Below are positions 27,901 through 40,949 of a stretch of 64,000 nt of DNA, piece after piece. The translations under genes and the position numbers were made by a program. The notes under the pieces are model-generated. The model saw only the letters and a list, made by a program, of their open reading frames with translations, searched no databases and was not told the DNA's origin. The DNA comes from Filosporella fistucella (lineage: Eukaryota > Ascomycota > Leotiomycetes > Helotiales), in NCBI GenBank assembly GCA_030077755.1, contig JAQJZZ010000011.1:2666001-2730000 (forward strand). The letters are read 5' to 3'. Numbering within the stretch: the first letter of the stretch is position 1; the number at the start of each line of letters is the position of its first letter.

Positions 27901-30900
27901 GCCATGACGGCTCCAACATTCTCAAGACCAGCATCCACCAAAATGAGCTTGGCAGCCGAATCCGATGCCATAAAGCTCAATCGTTGAGTAGCAAATCCTG
28001 GATCTAGGAACAGATAGCCACAGCCGTGAAAGAGAACACCAACCATAGCAATGATGGCATTGCATCCTGGATGTGCTAGGATACCAACAGATGTATTGGG
28101 TGCGATATTGACCAAACTTCCAGCGACTCTCTGTGCCTGGTCAACGAGATCCTTATAGGAGACTGTTTCTCCTTCTGCATTCTCAATAGCCACGGCGTTA
28201 GGTGATATTTGAGCGGCGGCAATGATTCTTTCTACAACAGTGGTGTTGGACCAGGTGTTGTTTGTGAATCCCAAATTCCAGAAGTTGGTCTTCAAGTCCT
28301 GGAGCTCGTTCTCGCTGGCCATTTTGACCTCGGAGATTTCTTGGCAGTGGTCTTGGATCAAACTAGTCAAGAAAGTCAAGAAATTATCGAAGAATCTATC
28401 CATATCCGTGTCGCCGTAAAGAGTCTTTGAGAATTCCAAACGAAGATCTAGGCCTCGCTCAGGATCTTCTAAGGCTTCCAGAGCAATTTCACAGGCTGTT
28501 GGAATATCGTGATTAACGACCTTGTTGATCTCGAAATCCTGGGTCCTGAAGCGCGGCATTGCACCATGCATTTGATAGTTGACGATGATTTGACTGATGG
28601 GGAAAGTGCTGGTAGTTTTTGGTACGTTGACAGCGTCGACGATCAAGTCAAATGGGATTTGGCTATGCTTGATGGCCTCGATGGTAGCAGTCTTGGTACT
28701 TTCAAGAAGCTCCTCGAAGCTAGCATTTAGGTCCTGGTTCAACCGAATTGGGATCAAGTTGACAAAAAACCCGAGAACGTCTTCCAGGTCGGCCCGGGGT
28801 CTGTTGCCATCTGTGACCAAGATGGTGACATCTTCCTCTTCGGTGTATCTATATATGAATGCGCGGAAAGCTGCGAGCAAGAATTGGAATGAGGTAGTGC
28901 CAATGCGGGTACAAACTCTTCTCAGACGTTTGAGCATCTGCAGACGCATTGTCTTGGTGATTATACTTCTTGAATTATCTGCGTGCTTCGGACGATCGCA
29001 TTGGGCGAATGGGAGAGTCTTAGAAGTTGGGTTTATACCTTGCAACTTCTCCTTCCAGAATTCGGTCTCAGGTTTGAGCTTCTCACTCTGGAGATGATTC
29101 TCATACCAGATGGCAAAATCAATATATGAGATACTTGGGAGAGGAATGGTTTCAAGACTCTTGCCCGATTTGATGGCGTCATAAAGTGCGATAATCTGCT
29201 CATAAGCCGCCTTCGAAGATCCACGATCAATGGCAATGTGGTGGAACACCACAACGAAAGCGAAGCGATCATCACCAAGCTTGAAAATAGCAGACCGCAT
29301 AACTTCACCATTTTCGATATCCAGTGGTGTACTTTGAAGACTGGCGGTAGCATGCTTGAGAGATGTCATTGGGTCTTTGCGGGCCGTTAGATCCTCGAAG
29401 GTAAGTCTTGAATCAAAGTCGTCAATTGGTAGCTGTTCGGCAAAATCGTCCCCTTCGAAGTATGACGTTCTGTAAATCTCATTTCGCTTTTTGAACTCGT
29501 CCAGAGCAGCTTTGAACACTTGCACATCTGGTGTGCCCTTCATGTGAGACTCAATAGCCAAATTAAGAGCAGATTTGTCCTCGGCCATCTGGTGTGAGAA
29601 CCACATTCTGCGTTGAAATGTGCTCATTGGGATGTTGCTTGGTCGAGAAGCGGCAATAACATCGAAATCAGAAGACGATATTGAGCGTGCAGATTTCTCG
29701 GATTTAGAGTTTCCAGAAGGATCTGATTCAGCAGACGAGAGCTTGTCTTCTACACCGTCGACGTCGAGGACGATGAGTCCTGCTGCCTTTGTAATCAAAG
29801 CACTGATAGACTTTGAGGAAAGAATGTCAAAAAGAGCAATTTCGACGTTGATAGACTTCGAGAACCATTTCCTAAACTCGACTGCGACAATTGAGTCGAG
29901 GCCATACATTGAAAGTGGATTAGCTGGCTGAATTGTGTCGGCAACGACACCGAGGACAGCTGCAACCTTCTCAATGAATGCAGACGACAGAACTTGAATG
30001 CGTTCCTCAATATTAACGGCTGCCTGAAGGTTGGCGTTCAAAGAGTTACTGCCCTTAGAAGCATTGGAACCGCCATCGAGATCATGGTTTGAGTAGAGAT
30101 TACGGAAGAGAGATCTTGCGTGCCAATAAACATCTTTGCGCTTGAGTTGTACTCCCGTGGTCGTCGCAGTCAGGTCAACTCCGCGATCATTCAAGACGGT
30201 CCCAGAGCTATTAACAACTGCTTCTTCAATTTGGTAAAGCAGTTCTTGTTCGTTGACAGAGTCAGAACCCATTTTGGTAAGCCATTGGAGCATAGCTTCG
30301 TTTTCGGAAACCAATCCTACACCAATGATCATACCACAGTCCATTGAACTGGCCTCGAGGCCAAGACCACGGCGATAGCGAACAAGCGCATCAAGATATG
30401 TGTTTGCGGCAGCATAGTTCGTCTGACCCATGGAACCAATCTGGGAGGAGACAGAGGAGAAGGGGGTGAAGAAGTCAAGCTTCAGATGAAGAGTGGCTCT
30501 ATGTAAGTTCCAGCCACCTTGAACTTTTGAGTGCACACTATGCAAAGTTAGTCTACACGATCCACAAAATATTTACATAAACTTTTGAAGTTGGCATCAA
30601 CGTATACTGGAGTTCTGGAGTAAATGGCATGCGATTGGAGGGTTAACATACCAATTCTTCCACTGCTGCACGGACATTGTGCTCAATGGGGCATCTTGAA
30701 GAACGACTGCGGCATGGAAAACACCAGACAGACTGTTTCCAATGCTATTAACACAATTCTGAACAGCTGCAAAGTCAGTGACATCAACGGCAAAGACGGT
30801 GACTTTGACATCACGAGCTTCAAGCCATGCAACGGTGCTCTTCGCCTCATCTCGAGCAGACCCAGATCTGGACATGAAGGCCAATTTGCGGGCTCCTTTG

Positions 30901-33900
30901 CGAACCATCCATTGCGCCATTGAGCGGCCGAGACCTCCCAACCCTCCACAAAGAAGATAAGTTTTGGCAGGGCTGAATAGAGTCGTGTTGCGGTATACTG
31001 GCTGAGAAACAAGGACCATGTCATTGACGTCTGGCACAAGCACCACCTTGCCAGTATGTTTGCCCATCTGCAAAAGACGGAATGCTTTTTCTACCTGGGA
31101 GTAAGGAAGCTCTATGACAGTTTGAGGAGTCTTAACTGTTCCATTTTCCAGGAGAGCGTACGAGTCCTTGATGAGATGATGCAAAAGAGGCTTGTTATGC
31201 TCCCACATCGTAATAAGATCAAGAGATGCAAATGAGACACTTCTTCGGAATGGCTCCATATCAATCTTGGAATTCTCATGAATATCGCGCTTTCCAATCT
31301 CAACGAAGCGGCCAAAGCGTGCAATGCAGTTCCAGGTGGCGTGCAAGAGGTCCCCGGCAAGACTGTTGAGGATGACATCTACACCATTGCCGTTTGTCAG
31401 ATTGAGAACATCTTTGACAAATGAAGAGTCTCGAGACGAGAAGATGTGGTCATCGGTCAATCCGTATGTTGATTTGAGCAAGTCGCGTTTTGCTTGCGAT
31501 CCACAGGTTGCGATAACTTCTGCTCCCATCATTTGTGCTATCTGAACAGCCATTTGACCTACGCCTCCAGCAGCGGCGTGGATCAAAACCTTCTCACCAG
31601 GCTGGAGACGTGCCACATCTCGAAGAGCGTAGTAAGCGGTGGTCATGACGAGAGTAAACGCTGCGGCAGTGGAGAATGGCATGTCCTTAATCTTGTAGCA
31701 AACAGAAGCCGGATTGCGAACAACAGAACGGTGAGCTCCTTGTCCAGGTCGGAAAGCAACCACTCGGTCCCCGACTTGGAAGTCGGCGCTTGAAACTTTA
31801 CTTCCAACACGACGTACGATTCCACTGCATTCATCGCCAAGTTTATAATCGTCAATGAGTCCGATAGAGGCAGCGATATCTCTGAAGTTGACTGCTGAAG
31901 CTTTCACGTCGATCTCAAGCTCATCATCAGCGAGCTCTGTGTCGACAATCTCTTCATCAACACAGAATGCCAAAGTCTCTAATAGACCAACTTTGCCAAT
32001 CTTGAGGATTAGAGGCTGTCCAGCGGCAAATGGCTGCAGAGTTGTCTCTCCCTTGGCATTCTCTGGCAACTTGGTATTTAGCTTATCATCGGCTTCGATT
32101 CTTGGAATGAGAAGTGCGCCATTGACAATAGCAATCTCATCCTCTCTGAGCTTGCTGTCAAGGATTGCAAGAACACTGCGTGAAACATCGACGTTCTGGG
32201 CATCCTCTGCCACATCAAGGGTGATTAATTTTAGCTTCTCATTCTCATTGCGGGCCACTCTAGCCATGCCAATGATCATGGCCTGCGCAGGATTCTTCGT
32301 TTCAATGCAGGCACCGTTCAGGATCCACACAATATTCTTATTTTCAGAGGTAAGCAGGTTCTGGACCGCTTCGAATTGCTGACCCTCACTAGCTTGGTCC
32401 TCGAAAAAGAGGTCCACGCCCATGCTGGCAAGGACAAGAACATTTGCAGTCGATGGCACAGTGTGAGTCAAGGCATTGAAAGGCATTGTCTCAACAGCAC
32501 CACCGTAGGTTGCCTTAATCATTGCAGCTAAGTCTTCGGCTTTTGCTGACACGACTTGTGGCATGACAAGTGTCAAGGGCTTAGCAACCTCTTTCTTGGG
32601 GGTTTCTCGGTAAGCACTGAACAGGGTGTTTTTGAAGATGACGTCCATATCTAGGCCACCATAATGCACCCCATCGGCGATAATTGTGCCTTCAGGTTTG
32701 AGGTATGATTTGAGATCAATGGACACTTCCTTACTGAGAATGATCAAATCGAACGAAGCAGCAGCTGGTTCTGTGATGTCGATTAAGGATGAATAAGCCC
32801 TTTGCAGAGGTTCGATGTCACCAACGGGTTCCTCCGAGCCAGAGAACAAGGTGACCTTTTGGAAACGGCGACGATCTCCTGGGAGACCGCCAAGAAGTCG
32901 AAGCATCTCCGAGGTATATCCCACGTCGGGAGTGACGTGCAAAATCTTGGTATTTGGATATTGATGCGCGAAAATATCCACAACGCCTGCAATGTCCTTC
33001 AGAGCAGAAAGCTGGGTAGTACCAGCAAGATTGTCAAATGCCACCTGCCACCTTGTGCGAAAGAATAGAGATCGTGCGACACTGTCGGGACCATTGCCAC
33101 CCAATGCCGTTGCTTCGAGTCCCTTGATTTCGATAAGAACTTGGCTGCAGTCAGCCGATCTCACTGTAACATCAGTGATAGCAAGGCGAGCACCAGGGAG
33201 AGTAGTTTCGGTACACGCCCAAAGACTGACATCTTCCGAGCCAGCTGTGAGGTTTTGGAAGGCGCTTGAGATTTTCATAGACTTCAGGAAAGTTGGTACG
33301 AATGGCCCGTCTAATGGGACGCCCATTAGAGACTCGATGCCTGCGAAGAATGGATGGAAAGATGCATCGAGGAAACTAGGGTGAACGACGCAGCGATCGT
33401 TCTCGGGGGTCAAGATATGTGCATTTGGTCTTAACGAGATAGGAGCCATGGCGAAGCCGCTGCCGCTATCAACATCTCCAGTAATGAGTTGGAAATCTTC
33501 ACCGTATCCAAGTCCAATTTCAGCAAGATGTTCGTAATATGCGTGAATAGCTGTAGATCTGTTGCTTCGTTTTGTCAAGGCGACCAAGGAGGGTGCAGGC
33601 TGATTTGTCTCAACGGGCCCAACTTCCCCAGCCTCGACAGAGATGAGACCGTAACAATGCTCATTGACATTTCCATTATCACCATACGAATTGATGACAA
33701 ATCTGTACCAAGCGTCCGAAGTTGTTTTTGCGGAATTTGCAACCGGTTGCATCTCAAATAGAACTTCAGTCCCCTGATCACTATCGGAAACCATGAGAGC
33801 AGATTTGATGGCAATGTCACGAAGAGAAATTGCCTTTATGTTTTTCGGGCAACTATCCAAGCGAATCGCTGCTTCGACTGCCATAGTGAGATATCCTGCA

Positions 33901-36900
33901 GCTGGAAACACGACTTTACCCTCAATCATATGGTGCGGAAGCCATGATAATTCACGGGGGCGAAGGAATTGACGCCATCGTGGATGTTTCTCAATATGCC
34001 CTGGCATTGGAGCACCAAGAATCGAATGGCGAAATTTGCGCTGACGGTAGCTCTTGACCAATCTCGTCTCAGCCCAGTATTTGTTGTGGTCCCAAGCATA
34101 GCTGGGAAGGCTGATAATTTGACCTGCTGGAGCTCTGCAGACCGAACCTTGTGAGTCAAGGAACAAGTTGCTATTGACTGCTTCGAGGTCTACCGGATAA
34201 CCCATGGCATACAACTGTCCAACACAAGTGAGCAAACCCTCAAAATCAGGAGCGCCACGAGCGATCGTAGCCAAGTAGGGAATATCAAGCTTCAATGGTT
34301 GCGTGGTTTGTCTTGAAGGCCCTTTCAATGCTGGGTGCGGTCCGACTTCGATCAGAACATCAATTGCTTGTTCCTCCTCCTCGTTGATCAAGATACCAGT
34401 CAAGGCATCGAAATACTTTACTTGGCTGACAAGATTTGCGGTGTAATATGATCCATCCATGATTTTCCAATTTGCAGGTCGAGCGGTAACACTGGAAAAC
34501 ATGCGGCATGTAGAAGGACGAGGCTTAACGCTACTCAGGAGTCGCGTCAATTCCGGACCATAGGGCGCCATGTGGTGGGAGTGGTATGCACGCTCTACTG
34601 CAAGTCTGCGAACGAAGATCTTTCTTTCGTCGAAACTTTCTTTCATCTTCAAAATCTCAGGCTCATCTCCTGAAAGTGTAAGGCCAGAGGGGCTGTTGAG
34701 AGCGGCAATGACAACCTTGCCTTTGTATGGTTCTAGCTCTAGTTTCGCTTCTGCTTCGTTGATTCCCACAGCGATCATGGCACCGGGAATTGTGACCTTA
34801 TCGGCGGGGTCAGTCGTGAGTGCACATCCTCTGTAAAACGCACAGGCAATGGCATCTCTGAATGTAAGAATGCCTGCGGCATAAGAAGCTGGGATTTCTC
34901 CAGCGCTGTGACCACAGACAGCAGTTGGTTCAACTCCCCAGGCACGAAGCAAATCAATGAGACAGATTTGAACGATAATTGTGAGCGCAGAAGAGAATTC
35001 GATGCCGTTCACACGCGATTCCTCTTTACTCTTCAGTAGTTCAGTCAGGGCTGACCATTCCGGTGCCTGCTCCAGCGTTTGCAGGAGGGCATCGCATTTC
35101 TGAACCGTTTGGCGGAACATGGGTATCTTCTCAATGAGCTCACGGCCCATGGCGAACCACTGCGCACCTTGACCAGTGAAGACATAACCGATTCTTGGTA
35201 CGGACTTGCTGGCCCTGGTCCAAGGTACAGGTACCATACCCGCCTCACTGCCACTTCCCAGCTTTGTAATAACCGACTCGGAATCTTTGCCAATAACAAA
35301 GGAACGGTATTGGTGTTTGGAGATATTGGGCTTACTAAGGCTGATAGCCACATCACTAGCTTCTGGATATGGTGATTGTTCAAGGAAAGCCGAAAGCTTG
35401 TTCTTGAGAATCTTGCCGGCTTTCTCTGTATGTGAAGTAAGCGGTAGGAGATAAGGTCGACCTGCAACCATAGCAGTATGAACTGGTTCCAGAGTGACGA
35501 CTTCTTTGGTGACCACTGGCTTTGTATACCCCTCGAGGATGGCATGTGCATTAGTTCCTCCGTAACCAAATGAGTTGACACTTGCTCGTCTGACACCATT
35601 CACTGGAGCCCAGTCCATGGCTTCAGTGGGAACGATAATCTTCCATTTTTCAAACTCAATTTTCGGGTTAGGTGTGCTGAAGAGCATGTTGGGCAGGATT
35701 TTGCCAGCCTCAAGAGATAGGGTAGTTTTGATGATACTTGCAAGGCCTGATGCACCTTCCAAATGTCCGATGTTTGTTTTTACTGAGCCAATATAGAGAG
35801 GCTGGTCACGATTTGGGGCGAATACTGCTCCGATTGCGCGTGTCTCCCGTGGATCTCCAGCTTGGGTGCCAGTCCCATGTGCCTCAAAGTATCCGGTTTC
35901 GTTCGTACTGAGCCCACTAGCCTTATAAACTCTGCGAATCAGAGCCTCTTGGGCCACAGAGTTTGGCATGGTGATGCCCTCTTTTGTGCCATCGTGATTG
36001 CAGCCAGTTCCTCGAATGACGGCTCTGATGTTGTTGCCGTCCATCTCTGCCTGGGACTTTCGCTTCAAAATGACGGCGCAGATTCCCTCTCCTCGAACAT
36101 AACCCTTTCCATCCGCATCAAAAGCACGGCATCGTCCGTCGACTGAGAGAAAACCAAGGTCTGTCATCGTTGTGTAAATTGTAGGGTCGAAGTGAAGGGA
36201 TGACCCAACGACGATCGAGATATCAGCCTCGCCGTTTTTGATGGACTGTACACCCATGTGCAGACCGACCAGAGAAGAGGAACAGGCCGTATCAAGGGTG
36301 ACACTTGGGCCGTGTAAGTTGTAAAAGTAAGAAATACGATTGGCGAGAATGGATGCTCCAGTGCCAGTCACACAATATTTGGGATAGTGCTCAAGATCTT
36401 TGAAAATCATGTCCCTGTAGTCCATCGTGAAACTTCCGCAGAACACGGATGTTTGAGTACCGCTGATTTCTTCCAGTGTTATGCCAGCTAGAGTTGTGTT
36501 AGCCTTGGAACACTTCAATGATAGCGAGTCCTACCATTTTCTAGACCCTCGTAGACAACTTCGAGGAGGAGGCGCTGTTGGGGGTCGATGGATTCTGCTT
36601 CCTTTCCAGAAATCTGAAAAAACTCAGAATCAAATTCACTGATATCATCGTCGAGAAAATATCCGTATCTGGCATTAGTCTAATTCATGTTAGTCGGCAT
36701 ACTTACACAATCGATGTGGTTTAACATACTGTTCCCTTGTTGGTGCCATCGGGGTGGTAGAAGGCATCCACGTTGAATCTGTTTTTAGGGATCTTTGTAC
36801 GAATATCTTTTTGTTCGATGATGTTTTTCCACAATTGCTCAGGGTTCTTGGCTCCTGGCAATCGGCATGCCATACCAATAATGGCGGGGTTCTCAGATGG

Positions 36901-37062
36901 TCGATGCTCTGGCTCATTCTCAGAGCCAGAAACTGAAGTTGCATCAGCAGAGGTTGAATTGGATCGAATGGAGTTGTCGATGCTGTCAAAGATTTCTTCT
37001 GAAGAACTCAAGAAACCCGACAGTTGGCTATTAGAGGGATGGGAGGAAGTGAGTGTTGCCAT
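24956..37062 (-). CDS. Hybrid highly reducing PKS-NRPS
   Basis: Six exons: 37062-36730, 36679-36535, 36487-30652, 30537-27783, 27733-27694, 27642-24956. All introns are GT-AG and the joined frame is 3931 aa. Domain order: KS (DTACSSS Cys228; His363, His401), AT (GHSAGE Ser687), DH (H-x3-G-x4-P, His1012; Asp1201), a short region at about 1330-1450 that replaces the methyltransferase and lacks a SAM glycine motif, ER with an intact NADPH motif ([10 protein letters not shown] near 1796), KR (glycine motif near 2005; Tyr2146, Asn2150), ACP (GLDS, Ser2320), C (HHIAIDRGS, His2538/Asp2542), A ([19 protein letters not shown], terminal Lys in GRKVDR), T (LGGQS, Ser3454) and a terminal reductase-like domain with changed residues. 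It should build a reduced polyketide chain and couple it to one amino acid. The 40-nt exon 5 encodes the A3 core. It is the core of the cluster. Confidence 0.95.
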
Positions 37063-38546
37063 GTTGACCGATGCTTTCAGTGTAAATGATCTGTTTACAG
37101 GAAATTGAATCTGACGAGTTTATTGAGGAATGAGAACAAGAGGGATATGGATATGGAGCGCGGCGACACCTTGGTATAAAGCCTAGTTGACAAGACGCTT
37201 TGGGACTGATACTTATGAAATATCCTCCCGGATCCTGACACGGAATCAAGAATCCTTCTTAGGAGGGCTACGGAACTCTTACCCTGGTAGCGCTTCCAGA
37301 TTCATCGTCTGTCTCATTGGGAAAACAGCTGCAATGGAACATGAGTACTACCCACATGGCAAAGCGCTATCATCAGCATATTCCGGTTAGAAAAAGAAAT
37401 GCCCGTGGTGTAAAAATTCACCCTAAGCCTGTCGGATAAGCTCATGAAGCTGGTAAGGTTGACAGAATGCTTGAGGATACAGCACCACACGGGGCTCCCG
37501 AGCAAACAGCTTGCCGGCGGGCGATGCGGAGCAATGTACGAGCTGTAGAACCAAGAGGCACAGACTCCAATAAGGTGAGATTCAAAATGGAATTAGACGC
37601 AATGAAAAGAAAAGCCCTTGTATCAGCGGAAGGTAAGCAATATGTGTGGGAAGCCCGCTCGCCTACGGAGCTTTATCACGATGTATTTCCAGGTCCTGCA
37701 AGCCATTCAGCTCGTCTCAGCAAGAATCTTGTAGCGCTGAATCAGCATGGCCATCATATGGAAGTTATGAGATGAATTCGTATCTCTTTGAGTGGATCTA
37801 TTGATGATCAGAAGTGGTTCTCAGAGCTTCAGTTGATGGAAAGGATAGATGATCACAAATTGGCCAGAATCCGAATTTATTGAGCCCCACCAGATTAGTC
37901 AGCACACTCTCTTCCCCTTCCACGTTCTATTAAATTCGTCCCGGTGACAATAATTGTTTGTTTATAATGTCCGCTTCTCCCAATTACACAATCAAACCTG
38001 AGGTAAAGTTACTAGCGCCGGTAGATTCTTTATGGGAGGGGCTCTTTAGTGGCAATTATAAATCCAGCAAACGAAGAACTTGAATCAAGAACATCACCGT
38101 GTGCAAGGACACAGCGTTCGACATGGTACTTCCAACGCATCGTATAGAAGCTTATAGTTTACAACGCTCACTTGAGTACGAGTTTTCTTTCTTTGTGTGG
38201 ACCGAATGGTGAAAATCTAGAATATAAAGTTGATATTCTCCGTCCTCTTCAATCACAATTTTGCACCTTGATTTCTATCTAACCGGTCAAAATTGTCAAG
38301 TAAATATGAACTTTCCAACAGCGTAAATCCATTGCAAAGAAATTGAAAGAAAACAGAAGAGCAACGTGTACCCATCATCTACTATTTCGTTCATCCATCT
38401 AAATGCATGCCTTTATACAATTTACGTTGCCCTGATGTCCCTCTCCCGTCCCTCCACCTCGTCTTTGGAGCTAAGGAGATAACCTCTTTCCTAGATATGA
38501 TGGCTTAAAGTATCTGCGTCTTCAAACCCGCCAATACCTCTTGCAA
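37063..38546. other. Promoter region of the PKS-NRPS
   Basis: About 1.5 kb between the PKS-NRPS start and the 3' end of the acyltransferase gene. Only short, unsupported frames. No clear repeated motif was seen here. Confidence 0.5.
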
Positions 38547-39875
38547 CTACAGCGAGATACCTGGCAGGTATTGCAATACTCGGAGATCAACATCCCAAAG
38601 TCCTGCACTTCTCAATCCATCAACGTACCATATCGACGAATATCCCAACCAGCACGCGCACCACAAATATCCAAAAATCTTCCAGCCTGTAGTATTAGAA
38701 GCATGTCCAGACCTCTTCACGAATTCAATAGCATAGCCTTCTACAACAATTGCCACAGCTTGCAACAAGAAGCATTGCAGATCCCCACATGGGTTCCATC
38801 CACCACGGAAACCGGTCCCGTAAATCGCTACCATCGTGTGGTATATGCCCGGTGCTGCGAAACCACCAAGGAGATACATGAATTTACCCATGAAAGAGCC
38901 TTTAGAAAACGAAAATATATCACGGGAGAGAAGAAGACCACCAGGATGGGCGATTTGGCGCATAAATTGATGCCAGACAAGTCTATTTAGAAAGTCAATA
39001 CTTTGCACGTTCCGAAGATACGTAAAACTCACCCCCAAAATCGCTTTACAGTATATGCATCAGAGAGACGTCCAATGATAGATGGCCACTCGCTCGGCTT
39101 GTAGATCCCGACTGCTGTTGTAAAGGCTGCAGCTAAAGAATGCATGGAAGCCATTTCGACATATATTCGGACTAAATTGCTCAGGCCGATTAGGATACGC
39201 ATGGAGGTTGGCTCGGAAAACACGGTCCAATCTGCACTTTTGTTTTCCAGGGATCTGTACCAGATGTTGAGCAAATCGATTGTGATAGTGAAGCTCAGTG
39301 CCTCTCCAAGTTTCTGGACAACGAATTTCCTATTCAGTAGTTAGCGATTTTCTTCATGACTCTGCCAAGTGAACATACCACACAGGGTAATCAGCTGCAA
39401 CTTGTCTCAATCCAGACGCCTGGTTACTCCACCCAATACCTCTGGGGTTTGTATAGAGGTTGAAGCTCCATAGCAGCTTTCCAAAAAATCCTTTGCTTTC
39501 CACCTCCTCTTCTCTTTGCTCAGGAGTCAGTTTTCTCCCATCTATTTTCCAGAATGTCTTCTCGGGTGCTGTGAGAATTAAACTCAAGTACACGAGAAAC
39601 CAGCCAAAGATTAGATTTCCAAGATCAAAGTCTTTCTTGAAACTGCCTTCGGTATGATAAGGGAGCATCGACACCAAGCCGAGCACAATTGGCAGAGTAC
39701 TATATAGACGAGCTTTCCCTTGGGGTAGAGCAAGCGCGCCGACGACAACACCAAAGAATACTGGAATATACCATTTTGGAAAGGGGATTCGCTGATCATT
39801 GATAGCCCATGATGGAGTTATTTTGGGAAACTTGGGTTGATTTCCATATGTACCAAGAAGAGAACTATTCGCCAT
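38547..39875 (-). CDS. Wax-synthase-like membrane O-acyltransferase
   Basis: Three exons: 39875-39379, 39329-39033 and 38982-38547 (introns 49 and 50 nt, both GT-AG), giving 409 aa. The frame could run 11 codons upstream to a GTG, but the ATG at 39875 is the likely start. Several hydrophobic spans occur from residue 29 on (VFFGVVVGALAL, LIFGWFLVYLSLILT, MYLLGGFAAPG). Family motifs are present: NPRGIGWSNQ and, after the second splice, FWGLVWHQ-x-MR with the presumed catalytic His269. This matches the MBOAT-like wax synthase family, members of which in fungal clusters often O-acylate the product. It acts in a membrane, probably the ER. Same orientation as the PKS-NRPS and MFS genes. Likely a tailoring enzyme (inference). 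Confidence 0.85.
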
Positions 39876-40949
39876 TGGAAAGAAGGTATGCTTGTTTCGG
39901 GGATTCACGTGATTTCAGACAAGTTGTTGATGAAAGCAAATTCAGCAATTCGAAGTAGCCATCTGGTCAACGATGGGATCATATTGCAGAGATTCATAGT
40001 TCTGCTTGATCATCCTTCCAAAATTTCCCGCTCAGAAACGGAGATAATCTCTATACAAGGTACTTTGGTACCTATCAACAGCTATTCTGTCACTTGATGA
40101 CTAAGGTGGGTTTGTGTCCAAATCCAGACATGGCTTGCCTAGGGTCCTGAAAGCAGACTGTACTGCAGCTTACCTGAAGGATTCTGGATGCCGGATTCAA
40201 GATACAGAGCTCAGGGTATATCATTGGCATGCTCGTATTGTACTTGCAGGATATGCATGCTACAGCGAGGTGTCATTGCATGCTGGCGTAGTGACAGGTG
40301 CATGCATGCTGCTTACAGGGTGCTTACCATGGATACCGGGTATCATGAAGCTTGTTCCAAAATTATGGCAGGGTGCTACGGTGTACTTAGCCTGAAAGTA
40401 TAGAAGTTAAAGCTAGGTACACGGTTCGATTTCGCGTTTTTTTCGGGAGATTCACAATGTTTTTTATTTCCGCAGCGATGCGATTTTTGCCCGAAGTTTT
40501 CTAGAATTCCAATGGTAGCCATGCAATGCAGCGTATATTGATTCATGTACAGGTAATGAATCCATCGGCTTTAGGATGTCTGGAAAAACAATAGGTGTTT
40601 TGTAGCGTTCTTGTGCTTTTTTCGATTTTGTTCACTGTCTTTCTATTCTACGATGGCCATCCGACTCCCATGATTCAAGTCTCTACTCTATCCTTCATGT
40701 TATGACAGACGTATATGTTTGAACTTATGGAGTGGCAAGATTGGGAGTTACTATCACAGAAGTATCGTGGCACAGGTGACAATTCAATGTACACAACAAG
40801 TTTTGGAAATAAATATCAATAAAAAATCGTTCTGGTATACCTGATATAATAAGAAACACTCTATAGATTCATCCCCATCTAAACCCATCGTTATACAAAC
40901 TATGTACGGCCGTCAATTCCTTTAAATCAAACAGCGAAATCCCACCACT
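39876..40949. other. Promoter region of the acyltransferase, 3' flank of the MFS gene
   Basis: Holds a dense group of GCATGC palindromes (40227-40309), and one CCATGCAA (40519-40526) that matches the phased motif before the cluster regulator. No gene seen. Confidence 0.5.
40227..40309. promoter_or_regulatory. Five GCATGC palindromes in 83 bp
   Basis: GCATGC at 40227-40232, 40255-40260, 40278-40283, 40300-40305 and 40304-40309 (the last two overlap). It lies about 350-430 bp upstream of the acyltransferase start. A candidate protein-binding cluster; the binding protein is unknown. Confidence 0.45.

Noticed and set aside
37467..37775. 102-aa frame in the PKS-NRPS promoter
   Set aside because: Basic, low-information sequence with no domain; overlapping frames are equally long.
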